A stretch of 33,295 bases of DNA from Arenibacter echinorum (GTDB lineage Bacteria > Bacteroidota > Bacteroidia > Flavobacteriales > Flavobacteriaceae): the NCBI RefSeq assembly GCF_003259375.1, contig NZ_QLLN01000011.1, positions 6,320 through 39,614 of the forward strand, written 5' to 3'. Below are positions 17,195-27,880 of the stretch, piece by piece (positions within the stretch are counted from its first letter, which is position 1; the number at the start of each line of letters is the position of its first letter). Below the pieces are notes generated by a model. It ran no database searches. It was not told where the DNA came from and saw only the letters and a list, made by a program, of their open reading frames with translations. Both the position numbers and the translations under genes were made by a program.

Positions 17195-18418
17195 TTATAC
17201 TTCAAGTAGCTGAAGTATGAAGTTGTGGAAATCTTTCTTAAAACTGTCGTAATTACTACCTGTTGCCGGACCATTGAAACCCGTGTATATTTTTTGCACA
17301 TCACCCCTCTTGTCTATAATTATAGTTGTTGGAAAGGAAAATACATGATTCAACATGGGTAATTTTTTTTGAGCCATTTCCTTGTCTATACCTCCGTATT
17401 GAGCCAACAAAATGGGGTATTCAACCCCAATTCTATCTTTAAGCCTAATAATCGATTTAAATGCGGCCTCCTTGGTTTTAGCGTATTCGAAAGCAAGGGC
17501 AATAACAGCTATCTCTTCATTTGAATTTTTTTGCAGATAATCTACCAAAAACTTGGTTTCATCCAAACAGTTTGGGCACCAGGTCCCCATAATCTGGACG
17601 ATTATCACCTTATCCTTAAAAACAGGATCACTCAATGAAACCCAATTACCTTCGGAATCAGGGAACGAAAAACTTAGTTTATCATGCCCTTTTTTCATAT
17701 ACGTCAAAGTTTCGGAATTGGGCAACTCGTAGTTTTCGTTTCTTTTTGCCACAAAAAGTTCCTTGGAATCATTTCCGGAGTAAAAAACGCCCACCATGGA
17801 AGTATCTGTAGTTTTGGCTTTGAACAGGTATGCACGGGTGCCATCAAAAGTGGAGAACTTTACAGAGTCCACGCTATTGATACCTTCCAAAAAACGATAA
17901 TCTCCGGTGGAGGTCCTGAAGGTCCCAGAAACCTTGTCATCTACTTGCCTGAAAATACCCTTGGCCATATAGCTCTCCTCATTTTCTGGTCTAAATTCCA
18001 CCTCCCAGTCCCCGGAAATATTGGTGTTGGGAATACCATCACTTTTAAAGCGATCCTTAATTCCGTAGACTGCCCTAAACGGCAAAACCTTTTCTTCATT
18101 TTCTTTAATAAATTTTCCCTCTATCTCTTTTGCCGTAAATTTTCCTGCCAAGTATCCTTCAAAAACCGGCAATCTAATGATCACAGAATCTTTCTTCACC
18201 TTTATTTCGTCAATAAAAATAGTTTCATCGGCGTTGTACAATTCAATTGCATATGTTTCACTTCCCGTGCTCTTAAGGCTAAAATTAAAAGGTAAACTTT
18301 GATCGTCATCCACCTCCAATTCGGCCAACCAAATCCCTTCTGCCAAAACTACCGCTTCAGAATCCCTACAATTGTTGCACAGTATAAATAGAAAAAAAAT
18401 AAAGATAATTTGCTTCAT
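17195..18418 (-). CDS. TlpA-like thiol-disulfide lipoprotein with CPNC active site
   Basis: A 407-aa exported protein. The N-terminal hydrophobic segment ends in CNNC, so it may be lipid-anchored, though the lipobox is weak. Residues ~30-240 are beta-rich repeats around GDWEVEF and GTFRTSTGDYRF and match no family I recognise. Residues ~250-405 form a TlpA/ResA-type thioredoxin domain, with MGTWCPNC carrying the CPNC redox pair at C281 and C284, and the cis-Pro region FSFPTTIIIDKRG. Such proteins reduce or isomerise disulfides of periplasmic proteins. An 8-bp inverted repeat (17197-17218) overlaps the stop codon but has no T-run. Confidence 0.85.
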   Translation of the reverse strand: MKQIIFIFFLFILCNNCRDSEAVVLAEGIWLAELEVDDDQSLPFNFSLKSTGSETYAIELYNADETIFIDEIKVKKDSVIIRLPVFEGYLAGKFTAKEIEGKFIKENEEKVLPFRAVYGIKDRFKSDGIPNTNISGDWEVEFRPENEESYMAKGIFRQVDDKVSGTFRTSTGDYRFLEGINSVDSVKFSTFDGTRAYLFKAKTTDTSMVGVFYSGNDSKELFVAKRNENYELPNSETLTYMKKGHDKLSFSFPDSEGNWVSLSDPVFKDKVIIVQIMGTWCPNCLDETKFLVDYLQKNSNEEIAVIALAFEYAKTKEAAFKSIIRLKDRIGVEYPILLAQYGGIDKEMAQKKLPMLNHVFSFPTTIIIDKRGDVQKIYTGFNGPATGSNYDSFKKDFHNFILQLLEV

Positions 18419-18562
18419 CTTAAATTATTGAAAATTAAATTGAGGGGGAATCTCTCTCGGGGATTTTTTGGCCATATTCACCAGTTGGTCTAATGAAATG
18501 ACAGGAATATTGGAAAAAATATAAAGTTAAGTAACAAAAATTTTTGGATATTAAAAAATAAA

Positions 18563-18589
18563 ACATTCAATCAAATACGTATTGAATGT
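18563..18589. promoter_or_regulatory. Palindromic element overlapping the pheT promoter, candidate operator
   Basis: A perfect 9-bp inverted repeat, ACATTCAAT and ATTGAATGT with a 9-base spacer, spans 18563-18589. A second 10-bp palindrome, AATACGTATT, is nested at 18574-18583. The right arm covers the -33 TTG of the pheT promoter, so a bound protein would block it. No regulator is identified, and chance symmetry in AT-rich DNA cannot be excluded. Confidence 0.4.
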
Positions 18590-18612
18590 CTTCCAGCATT
18601 GTTTTATATTTG
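18582..18612 (+). promoter_or_regulatory. pheT promoter, Bacteroidota type
   Basis: TTG at 18582-18584 and TATATTTG at 18605-18612 are separated by 20 bases, matching the Bacteroidota consensus (TTG, ~19 nt, TAnnTTTG). The -7 box ends 19 nt before the pheT ATG, implying a very short leader. Confidence 0.7.
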
Positions 18613-18631
18613 AGGTCTTTAAAAAAACTCG

Positions 18632-21058
18632 ATGAAAATATCTTACAACTGGTTGAAGCAGTTCTTAAAAATTGACTGGGATTCCAATAGGACAGCTGAA
18701 TTATTAACTGACTTGGGCCTGGAGGTTGAGGGTATTTCTCCTTTTGAATCTATTAAAGGAGGATTGAAAGGAATTGTGGTTGGCGAAGTTTTAACCTGCG
18801 TAAAACATCCTAACGCCGATAAATTAAAATTGACCACTGTAAATATAGGTCTTGAAGCCCCTTTGCAAATTGTCTGTGGTGCACCCAACGTAGAGGCCGG
18901 GCAAAAGGTACCTGTGGCTACCATAGGAACAACCCTGTACACAACGGAAGGAGAAGCCTGGGCAATAAAGAAAGGAAAGATTCGTGGAGAGGAAAGCCAT
19001 GGCATGATCTGTGCCGAAGATGAGCTTGGATTGGGCGAGAGCCACGACGGAATTATGGTACTCCCAGATGGCTTGAAGGTTGGAACCCCTTGTTCCGAAG
19101 TTTTTGAAGTTGAAGTAGATGAGGTTTTTGAAATTGGACTGACCCCGAACAGAGCGGATGCCATGAGCCACTTTGGAGTTGCCAGGGATTTAAAAGCCGG
19201 ATTTAAGCAAAGGGATATCCTTAAGGAACTGATTACTCCCCCAGTGACCAATTTCAACATTGTAAACCGATCATTAAAAATTGATGTTGAGGTAATTAAG
19301 AGCGAACTGGCTCCGAGATATTGTGGAATAACCATTAGCAATCTAATTGTTCAACCATCACCAGACTGGCTGAAAAACAGATTACGATCTATTGGAATTA
19401 GTCCCAAGAACAATGTGGTGGACGCTACCAATTATGTGTTGCACGAATTGGGGCAGCCCTTGCACGCCTTTGATGCTGCAAAGATCAAGGGAAACAAAAT
19501 AGTGGTCAAAACCCTTCCCAAGGGAACCAAATTTATCACTTTGGATGGGGTTCAGCGCACATTGAGCGAAGAAGATCTTATGATTTGCGATACTGAAAAG
19601 CCCCTATGTATAGCTGGGGTCCTAGGCGGACAAAATTCCGGGGTTACGGAAAGCACTAGTAGCATTTTCCTTGAAAGTGCCTTCTTTAATCCAGTATCGG
19701 TAAGAAAAACTGCCAAAAGGCACAGCATAAATACAGATGCTTCCTTCCGCTTTGAAAGGGGGATAGATATAGATAATGTTGAATATTGCCTAAAACGAGC
19801 TGCTCTCCTTATCCACGAAATTGCAGGAGGAGACATTACTTCGGACATTGTAGATATATATCCAAAAAAGAAGGACGACTACCACGTTTTTTTGACTTTC
19901 GACAAAATTAACAAGCTGATAGGTCAGGAAATACCTAAGGACACCATAAAATCTATTCTGGCGTCATTGGATATAAAGGTTAAGAATGTTACGGAATCAG
20001 GTCTGGGATTATCAATTCCATTTTACCGTGTAGATGTACAACGAGAAGTAGACGTTATAGAGGAAATTCTTCGTGTTTTTGGCTATAACAATGTAGAGTT
20101 CAAAGAAAAACTGAACGCTTCCATTGCCCCCACCTCTAAATTTGAGGATTATAAGATCCAAAACATAATAGGTAATTTTTTAGCTTCAAAAGGATTTAAT
20201 GAAATATTGGCCAATAGTTTAACTTCCCCTGCCTATAATAAATTATCGGAAGATATTAGGGAGGAGCACACTATTACTATGTTAAACCCCCTTAGTGCCG
20301 ATCTATCGGTAATGAGGCAATCTATGTTGTTTTCAGGTTTAGAGGCCATTGCCCACAACAGCAACAGGCAGATGCACAACCTAAAAATATTCGAATTTGG
20401 AAAAACCTATCACCAATATCAGACCCAGAGAGAGGAGAAAAAGCATTTAAGCATTCTTGTGACTGGGAACAGATTGGAAGACACTTGGACAACAGCACCC
20501 AAAAAGGCAGATTTCTTTTACCTTAAAGCCATCGTGGAAAATCTCTTGAATAGATTGGGACTTATCCAACTTATTTCCCAACCCACTTCCAGTGATATTC
20601 TATCTGAGGGAATTTCCTTGCTACTGGCCAAGAAGGCAGTAGTGAGTATTGGAGTTGTAAAGAAATCCATCTTAAAGGAATTTGATATTAAGGAAGAGGT
20701 TCTATTTGCAGATTTTGACTGGGATTATATTTTGGAAGCCATTGTCAACAGCAAAATTATCTATAAAGAGATTCCAAAATATCCTGAAGTAACGAGAGAC
20801 TACGCCCTATTAGTGGACGAGCAGGTAAGTTTTAAGCAGATTTACGATATTGCACTTGAGACCGAGCGGAAATTTTTAACCAATGTGAACCTTTTTGATG
20901 TATACAATGGTAAAAATTTACCCGAAGGCAAAAAGTCATATGCCGTAAGCTACACCCTACAGGATGAAAACGGAACCTTGACCGACAAGCAGATAGATAA
21001 GATAATGAACAAGCTTCTACAGCGCTACGAAAGCGAATTAGGAGCCGAACTACGGTAA
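18632..21058 (+). CDS. pheT: Phenylalanine--tRNA ligase beta subunit
   Basis: An 808-aa protein, normal length for bacterial PheT. With PheS it forms the alpha2-beta2 enzyme that charges tRNA-Phe; this subunit binds and edits tRNA. Domains in order: N-terminal segment (MKISYNWLKQFL), EMAP/tRNA-binding domain around residues 40-150 (KHPNADKLKLTTVNIG), B3/B4 editing domain (~210-395, LHELGQPLHAFDA), B5 domain (~400-475, REVDVIEEILRVFGYNN), catalytic-like core, and a ferredoxin-fold anticodon-binding domain at ~715-808 (KYPEVTRDYALLVDE). pheS is not nearby. The last 9 bases overlap the convergent fasciclin gene. Confidence 0.98.
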   Translation: MKISYNWLKQFLKIDWDSNRTAELLTDLGLEVEGISPFESIKGGLKGIVVGEVLTCVKHPNADKLKLTTVNIGLEAPLQIVCGAPNVEAGQKVPVATIGTTLYTTEGEAWAIKKGKIRGEESHGMICAEDELGLGESHDGIMVLPDGLKVGTPCSEVFEVEVDEVFEIGLTPNRADAMSHFGVARDLKAGFKQRDILKELITPPVTNFNIVNRSLKIDVEVIKSELAPRYCGITISNLIVQPSPDWLKNRLRSIGISPKNNVVDATNYVLHELGQPLHAFDAAKIKGNKIVVKTLPKGTKFITLDGVQRTLSEEDLMICDTEKPLCIAGVLGGQNSGVTESTSSIFLESAFFNPVSVRKTAKRHSINTDASFRFERGIDIDNVEYCLKRAALLIHEIAGGDITSDIVDIYPKKKDDYHVFLTFDKINKLIGQEIPKDTIKSILASLDIKVKNVTESGLGLSIPFYRVDVQREVDVIEEILRVFGYNNVEFKEKLNASIAPTSKFEDYKIQNIIGNFLASKGFNEILANSLTSPAYNKLSEDIREEHTITMLNPLSADLSVMRQSMLFSGLEAIAHNSNRQMHNLKIFEFGKTYHQYQTQREEKKHLSILVTGNRLEDTWTTAPKKADFFYLKAIVENLLNRLGLIQLISQPTSSDILSEGISLLLAKKAVVSIGVVKKSILKEFDIKEEVLFADFDWDYILEAIVNSKIIYKEIPKYPEVTRDYALLVDEQVSFKQIYDIALETERKFLTNVNLFDVYNGKNLPEGKKSYAVSYTLQDENGTLTDKQIDKIMNKLLQRYESELGAELR

Positions 21059-21616
21059 ATTTGTTACTGAAAGGGCATTGGGCAGGATAACACTGTCTAT
21101 CTCATGGATTATACCATTGCATTGATTGGCATCCGCACTGGTTATTTTGGCTTTATTTCCGGCCTTGTCCGTAAGTACAATATCCAATCCATCCATGGAA
21201 GCGAAAATTTTATCGCCCTGTACAGTGGTAAAACTTGCTTTTCCATTCCCGTTGCACAAAGCCTTTAAAATTTTGGAGGCCGTTATGTTACCAGCAACAA
21301 TGTGGTAGGTTAAAAGCGAAAAGAGTTCCTTTTTATTTTCGGGCAATAATAATTCCTTCAAGTTTACTTTGGAGAGTTTTCTAAAAGCCAAATCCGAGGG
21401 TGCAAAAACAGTAAACGGACCATCCTCATTTAAAATCTTTTCCAGATTCGCGGCCTTTACAACTTCCAATAAGGTATAATGGTGTCCAGAATCTGCGGCA
21501 CTTTCTATAATGGAATTTTCCTTTTTTAAAAAGCTATTTTCGGTAAACGACGTTTGGCCATAAGCAAGGGAGGTGAATAAAAATAATAGAGCGCAAACGG
21601 ACACATAGCTTTTCAT
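21050..21616 (-). CDS. Secreted fasciclin (FAS1)-domain protein
   Basis: A 188-aa protein with a signal peptide ending SLAYGQ and a single FAS1 domain at ~35-182. Family blocks are HYTLLEVVKAANLEKILNEDGPFTVFAPSDLAFRKL, then LLTYHIVAGNITASKIL and the closing CNGIIHEIDSVILP. FAS1 domains mediate adhesion or ligand binding outside the cell. Its 3' end overlaps that of pheT by 9 nt. No membrane anchor or sorting domain is seen. Confidence 0.93.
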   Translation of the reverse strand: MKSYVSVCALLFLFTSLAYGQTSFTENSFLKKENSIIESAADSGHHYTLLEVVKAANLEKILNEDGPFTVFAPSDLAFRKLSKVNLKELLLPENKKELFSLLTYHIVAGNITASKILKALCNGNGKASFTTVQGDKIFASMDGLDIVLTDKAGNKAKITSADANQCNGIIHEIDSVILPNALSVTNLP

Positions 21617-21863
21617 TGGTTCTGGGCTTGGGAATTAAAAAAATCGATAAACGGTTAAATTCGTCGACAATATACAATATTCAGTCTATTGTTTTAAAAA
21701 AAGTTATTAACTAATTTTAAAATATCACAATATTGAAATAAAGGTTACGAATACACCATATTACAATAGATTTCATTACATATTTCCAATTTTTAACGCT
21801 ATAAATCAAAAACGAAAACCTTAATTCCTTAACTTTATGACAATTGCTTAAAAAGAATGTAAA

Positions 21864-22583
21864 ATGTTATTGAGAAGAACCAATATTCGGGAAAAACTTA
21901 TTCTAGCGAAGCAAAAAGACAAGTCTTCCGATAAAATTTTAAATGAAGTATATCGTGTTTTAGCCAAAGAGGACGATACCCAGAAAAGAATTGAGGTCAA
22001 CCTTAAGAGTAAGGACTCAATTATTTCCAATGACTTTAATTTTGATCTGTTGGAAACTGCCGAAATTTACCACGTACGTCATATAAAAGAAATAGCGGTT
22101 GACTATAGGTTACGTTTTTTGGATTCCCGTTATTTTAAAGGAGAAATTCCACAGGAAGCCATTTCCAAAATCAAAAAACTGGAAAAGGTGCACGAACTGG
22201 AATTAAAAGGATTTAAGATACTTGCGCCCTCAAAACTTTTTAAATTAGAAGACAGGGATGATCCCATTTTATTTGCCCCGATCGGCAATGACCATTACTA
22301 TTTAATCCATAAATGGGGCCGCGATCTGCATCCATTGAGGAAAATATTGATGTGGCCTTTTAAAAGCCTGGTAAATCTAATTGCCCTGGTGGTAGGAATT
22401 AGTTATTTAATTACCCTGTTGGTCCCAAACGGATTGTTTTCTAAAGAAAGTTCCAGTTTTCAATTCTGGGTAATTTTCTTTTTTATGTTTAAATGTTTGG
22501 CTTCCATAGTTATATTTTATGGCTTTGCCTTGGGCAAAAATTTTAATCCTGCCATTTGGAACTCCAAATATCTAAAAACCTAG
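21864..22583 (+). CDS. Conserved hypothetical membrane protein
   Basis: A 239-aa protein with a charged, helical N-terminal part (residues 1-165) and two C-terminal membrane segments, around SLVNLIALVVGISYLITLL and FWVIFFFMFKCLASIVIFYG. A distinctive block, NDHYYLIHKWGRDLHPLRK, lies just before the first segment. There is no signal peptide, so the N-terminal part is probably cytoplasmic. I do not recognise the family. It converges with the 375-aa lipoprotein gene (26-nt gap); the 247 bases upstream are AT-rich, with no clear promoter. Confidence 0.72.
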   Translation: MLLRRTNIREKLILAKQKDKSSDKILNEVYRVLAKEDDTQKRIEVNLKSKDSIISNDFNFDLLETAEIYHVRHIKEIAVDYRLRFLDSRYFKGEIPQEAISKIKKLEKVHELELKGFKILAPSKLFKLEDRDDPILFAPIGNDHYYLIHKWGRDLHPLRKILMWPFKSLVNLIALVVGISYLITLLVPNGLFSKESSSFQFWVIFFFMFKCLASIVIFYGFALGKNFNPAIWNSKYLKT

Positions 22584-22609
22584 AGGCAATTCTTTATTCC
22601 TGAAAGGTT

Positions 22610-23737
22610 TTAATTGGGAAACAATTCCATTGGAATGCCGTCCAAATTAACATTATCCAGAAATTTAGGGTCCGGTATTGGCTTTATCCTCATCAGTCCT
22701 CCTTTGCCACTATTCCCTTTTTTCTTATAGCCTATCAAAATTAAATTATTCTTGGCATCATAGGAAACCATTGTAGTATCCTCTATTTCGTATTTTAGAT
22801 CTCTCTCCTCCAGACTAAGGAAGTTTTCATAAATATATAGGATAGATATATTTTCCTTAAAATCATAAACCGCGGCAATATGGGGATAAGAACTTTTTGA
22901 GCCCGATTCCATAGGGTAATACATCGTCTGGTTCCCGAAATATTCAGATGTGGTATACCCAAACTTTGGCTCTTTCCCCAACAGATAATTGGTGGTAATA
23001 TCCAAAATCATAGTATTCCCATCAATTAGGCTATGTAAATTGGGGTAACTCACTAGAATATTGTCCATTCCATCCTGTGATATCTTTAAAACATCCGTAC
23101 CCAGGTCCACCTCATAAGTAAGGGCCCCGCTATCAATATTTATAGCCATAAGAGCGTATTTATTGGTGATATCGGTATCCAAACAGAGAACGAAGGCTTT
23201 GTTATTGGAAACTAAAAGTTGTATGGGTTCTTTGGCCAGGGACACGTCTTTATAAAAGTTGGGACCTTTTGTTAGATCCAAAATCCTTAAAAAATAATCA
23301 TCCTCTTTACTGTCTTTGGGCACAACAAAGGCCAACAAAGCTTTATTTCCTGAAAAAGCAACGGATTTTACATCGCGCTCGCAATTTAAATCTTCCGTAA
23401 ACACAGTGGTATGGACCGCTGTACCATCGCTAAAATCGTGGACGCTAAAGTTGGCACTACAATCCTCTTCTGGGATATAAAACCCAATTTGGGAGCCATT
23501 CCTATAGAATAGTTGTGGCACAGGCACCATCTCAAATTCACCCATGCCAGGATTAATGGTAATTCCGTCCGAATCGGCATTTAAAAGCGCAGTTGTCATA
23601 AGCCCGTCTTTATGAAGCAAAACGGTATAGTCTGCCAACAGGCTTGGAGATTCGTTTATCTTATCCCCAACCCCTTCCTCAGAACAGCCTATGACAAGAC
23701 ATGCAATAAACATGCATATAAATAGGTAGGTTTTCAT
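22610..23737 (-). CDS. Hypothetical lipoprotein, probable beta-propeller
   Basis: A 375-aa lipoprotein with a good lipobox (ACLVIGC, Cys at ~18). The mature part is beta-rich with repeated strand-turn-strand units (VKSVAFSGNKALLAFVVP, NKAFVLCLDTDITNKYALMAINIDSGALTYEVDLG, YDAKNNLILIGYKKKG) that resemble a propeller of six or seven blades. No binding or catalytic motif is evident. The start lies 26 nt after the ABC-F stop on the same strand, so it may be the second gene of that transcript. A TAATTTTG -7-like box overlaps the ABC-F stop but has no -33 partner. Confidence 0.75.
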   Translation of the reverse strand: MKTYLFICMFIACLVIGCSEEGVGDKINESPSLLADYTVLLHKDGLMTTALLNADSDGITINPGMGEFEMVPVPQLFYRNGSQIGFYIPEEDCSANFSVHDFSDGTAVHTTVFTEDLNCERDVKSVAFSGNKALLAFVVPKDSKEDDYFLRILDLTKGPNFYKDVSLAKEPIQLLVSNNKAFVLCLDTDITNKYALMAINIDSGALTYEVDLGTDVLKISQDGMDNILVSYPNLHSLIDGNTMILDITTNYLLGKEPKFGYTTSEYFGNQTMYYPMESGSKSSYPHIAAVYDFKENISILYIYENFLSLEERDLKYEIEDTTMVSYDAKNNLILIGYKKKGNSGKGGLMRIKPIPDPKFLDNVNLDGIPMELFPN

Positions 23738-23763
23738 AAAGTAAGAATTTGGGTCCTACAAAA

Positions 23764-25446
<1,683 letters not shown>

Positions 25447-25565
25447 CTATATTACAACGCCTTTTGGTGTGATTTTAACTAAGAGCCAATAGATTTAACT
25501 CACAATTAACAGCCTGTATCTGTTGAGTTTATTAGATTTGTTCACTATAAAGTAGCTATTCTCAT

Positions 25566-26954
25566 ATGAATAAACCTTTACTATATTCTTTTCTTATTGC
25601 ACTAGTTGGTTGCAGTTCGATAGAAAAAAAATCCCCTGGTGCATTCTTTGCTGGTGAAATTGTAAATCCCACAAGCGAATATGTCATTCTATTTAAGGAT
25701 GATGTTATCATAGATTCGGCCAAACTTGATGGTGATAATAGATTCAGTATACAATTGGATACTGTTATGGAAGGTTTATACCATTTTGACCATAGTCCGG
25801 AATTGCAGTACGTTTATCTTGAAAAGGGAGACAGTTTAATGATCCGCCTAAATACTGAAGATTTTGACGAATCTTTGATATTTTCAGGCCGGGGCGAAGA
25901 AATAAATAATTTTCTAGTAGAGTTCTTTTTAAGTACGGAATCCGAGCCTGCTATAGTTTATTCCTATTCCGAACTTGATCCAGAGGACTTCTCCCATAAA
26001 TTGGACTCTTTAAAGGAACTTAAAGTAAATGCCCTTAACGAGCTTGTAATAGATGTAACCCTTTCCCCAAAAGCGGCAGATATGGCCAAGGCCAGTATAG
26101 ATTACAATTATTACATCTATAAGGAAAAGTATCCGTTTTGGAACAGGAGAAAGACAGGAAAAGACACCATCCCAGAACTTCCCAACAATTTTTACGATTA
26201 TAGAAAGTTGGTAGACTACAACAATGAAAATCTATCCTATCATAGGTATTACTACAATTTTATGAAGACGCATTTTAATAATCTCTCCTATATGGGTTGT
26301 TATACAAAATGCAAGGATGCGCACTATGACATAGTTAAGAATAAATTACATTTTAACCAACACAAGTTAAAACTTATTGATAGCTTGGTTACCGAAAAGG
26401 ACTTAAGGGATAATTTATTCAGAAATGTTGCCATGGACTATCTAATAAATGTCCATGATAGTGACGAAAACAATAGGATTTTTATTGATGACTTTCACAG
26501 ACTTTCGGGAAACAATAGGCACAGCGCCGAAATAGAAGCTATTTACCAAGGGGTAAACAATTTACAGCCTAGTAATAAAATGCCCAATATTTCAGTTTTC
26601 AACACCAATGGGACTTTGGTAACCCTACAGGAAATTGCTGAAAAAGAGAAAAATGCCGTATTCTATTTTTGGTCAGGGACCCAAAGATCCAATTTCGAGA
26701 ATGTACTTACGCGGGTAGCACAACTATCGGAAAACAAGCCGGAATTTACTTTTATTGGAATAAATTGTAATACGGACGCTCTAAGATGGCAATCCTTATT
26801 AAGTAGTAATCAATTGGATATGGAAAAACAATTCCGTACCGATGATTTTGAAAATTTAAAAAATGCCCTTGTTATAGGTGGTCTCAATAAAGGTATTATA
26901 ACCAAAGATGGACTTATAGTAGATGCATTTGCAGATCTTTATAGTAGCTTTTAA
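25566..26954 (+). CDS. Thioredoxin-fold lipoprotein lacking the CxxC pair
   Basis: A 462-aa lipoprotein (signal peptide ending LVGCSS, Cys at 16). The N-terminal ~30-125 resembles the beta-sandwich (DUF4369-like) that precedes TlpA domains in Bacteroidota: AGEIVNPTSEYVILFKDD, then YVYLEKGDSLMIRL. The middle is helical. Residues ~335-462 look like a TlpA-type thioredoxin fold (KMPNISVFNTNGTLVTLQEI, VFYFWSGTQRSNFENV), but where WCxxC is expected the sequence reads GTQRSN (371-376), so both redox cysteines are absent. A chaperone- or binding-type role is more likely than redox work. A TAGATTTG -7-like box lies at 25533-25540 without a good -33. It ends upstream of a strong terminator. Confidence 0.8.
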   Translation: MNKPLLYSFLIALVGCSSIEKKSPGAFFAGEIVNPTSEYVILFKDDVIIDSAKLDGDNRFSIQLDTVMEGLYHFDHSPELQYVYLEKGDSLMIRLNTEDFDESLIFSGRGEEINNFLVEFFLSTESEPAIVYSYSELDPEDFSHKLDSLKELKVNALNELVIDVTLSPKAADMAKASIDYNYYIYKEKYPFWNRRKTGKDTIPELPNNFYDYRKLVDYNNENLSYHRYYYNFMKTHFNNLSYMGCYTKCKDAHYDIVKNKLHFNQHKLKLIDSLVTEKDLRDNLFRNVAMDYLINVHDSDENNRIFIDDFHRLSGNNRHSAEIEAIYQGVNNLQPSNKMPNISVFNTNGTLVTLQEIAEKEKNAVFYFWSGTQRSNFENVLTRVAQLSENKPEFTFIGINCNTDALRWQSLLSSNQLDMEKQFRTDDFENLKNALVIGGLNKGIITKDGLIVDAFADLYSSF

Positions 26955-27069
26955 TAGGCCTTTCCGCTATAAGCAATATCACTTCTTTAGCATTAAGAAC
27001 ATCCCGATCAATAATTCAACAATCTTATACCATTTAAATATCGGCTAAAAAGAATAATTATCAAGAACA

Positions 27070-27115
27070 ACAAAGCCTCTTGAGCTAATTAAGCAAAAGA
27101 GGCTTTGTCCTTTTT
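27070..27115. terminator. Strong bidirectional intrinsic terminator
   Basis: A perfect 12-bp stem, ACAAAGCCTCTT (27070-27081) with AAGAGGCTTTGT (27097-27108), and a 15-base loop, followed by CC and five T (27111-27115). On the minus strand an A/T-rich stretch flanks the other side. It lies between the convergent thioredoxin-fold lipoprotein and transaldolase genes and can serve both. Confidence 0.88.
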
Positions 27116-27130
27116 ATTATTAAGGTAAAA

Positions 27131-27784
27131 CTAGTTACCTTTCTGGTAGTCTTCCAAAAACTTAGCCAGACCACTATCCGTTAAAGGATGCTTTAAAAGA
27201 CCTTCAATAGCTGACAAAGGTCCTGTCATAACATCAGCTCCAATTTTAGCACAATCTATCACATGCATTGTGTGCCTTATTGAAGCAGCCAATATTTGGG
27301 TTTGAAACTCATAATTATCATATATGTGCCTAATCTCAGAGATCAAGTTTAGACCATCTGTAGAAATATCGTCTAATCTACCAATAAAGGGAGATACATA
27401 GCTTGCACCCGCTTTGGCAGCCAACAAAGCCTGTCCGCAGGAGAATACCAGCGTACAATTGGTTCTTATTCCCTTATCAGAAAAATATTTTATAGCTTTT
27501 ATACCGTCTTTAATCATAGGAACTTTAACTACGATTTGCTCATGTAATTCTGCCAATTCCTCACCTTCCTTGATCATACCCTTTAAATCGGTGGAAATTA
27601 CCTCGGCGGATACATCACCATCTACAATATTACAGATATCCACATAGTGCTTTAAAATATTGTTTCTTCCGGTAATGCCTTCTTTGGCCATTAGGGAAGG
27701 ATTTGTGGTTACCCCATCCAATACTCCTAATTCCTGGGCTTCTTTTATCTGTGCTAAATTAGCGGTGTCAATAAAGAACTTCAT
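27131..27784 (-). CDS. tal: Transaldolase (small, TalC/FSA-type subfamily)
   Basis: A 217-aa TIM-barrel aldolase. Family blocks are [30 protein letters not shown], the Schiff-base lysine region [43 protein letters not shown] and [21 protein letters not shown]. Its length fits the short subfamily that includes bacterial transaldolases of the pentose phosphate pathway and fructose-6-phosphate aldolases; motifs alone do not settle which. It has its own promoter inside the 3' end of the upstream SDR gene and ends at the bidirectional terminator. Confidence 0.95.
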   Translation of the reverse strand: MKFFIDTANLAQIKEAQELGVLDGVTTNPSLMAKEGITGRNNILKHYVDICNIVDGDVSAEVISTDLKGMIKEGEELAELHEQIVVKVPMIKDGIKAIKYFSDKGIRTNCTLVFSCGQALLAAKAGASYVSPFIGRLDDISTDGLNLISEIRHIYDNYEFQTQILAASIRHTMHVIDCAKIGADVMTGPLSAIEGLLKHPLTDSGLAKFLEDYQKGN

Positions 27785-27851
27785 GTTAATTGCTTTTTAA
27801 ATTATTAATTTGAAAGATATTGCCTTAGTGCATGTCTACCTCTTTGTCTGG

Positions 27852-27880
27852 CAAAATTACAATTTATAATGGTTCATCAA
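27852..27880 (-). promoter_or_regulatory. Promoter of tal, overlapping the SDR gene 3' end
   Basis: On the minus strand, TTG (27880-27878), 18 bases, then TAATTTTG (27859-27852), a good match to the Bacteroidota consensus. The -33 lies inside the last codons of the SDR gene and the -7 overlaps its stop. The predicted leader is about 60 nt. Confidence 0.65.

Noticed and set aside
17197..17218. 8-bp inverted repeat ATACTTCA/TGAAGTAT as a terminator for leuB or the TlpA-like gene
   Set aside because: No T-run follows on either strand, and it overlaps the TlpA-like stop codon.
17684..18295. 203-aa open frame antisense to the TlpA-like gene
   Set aside because: It lies fully inside a well-supported gene on the other strand and has no family features.
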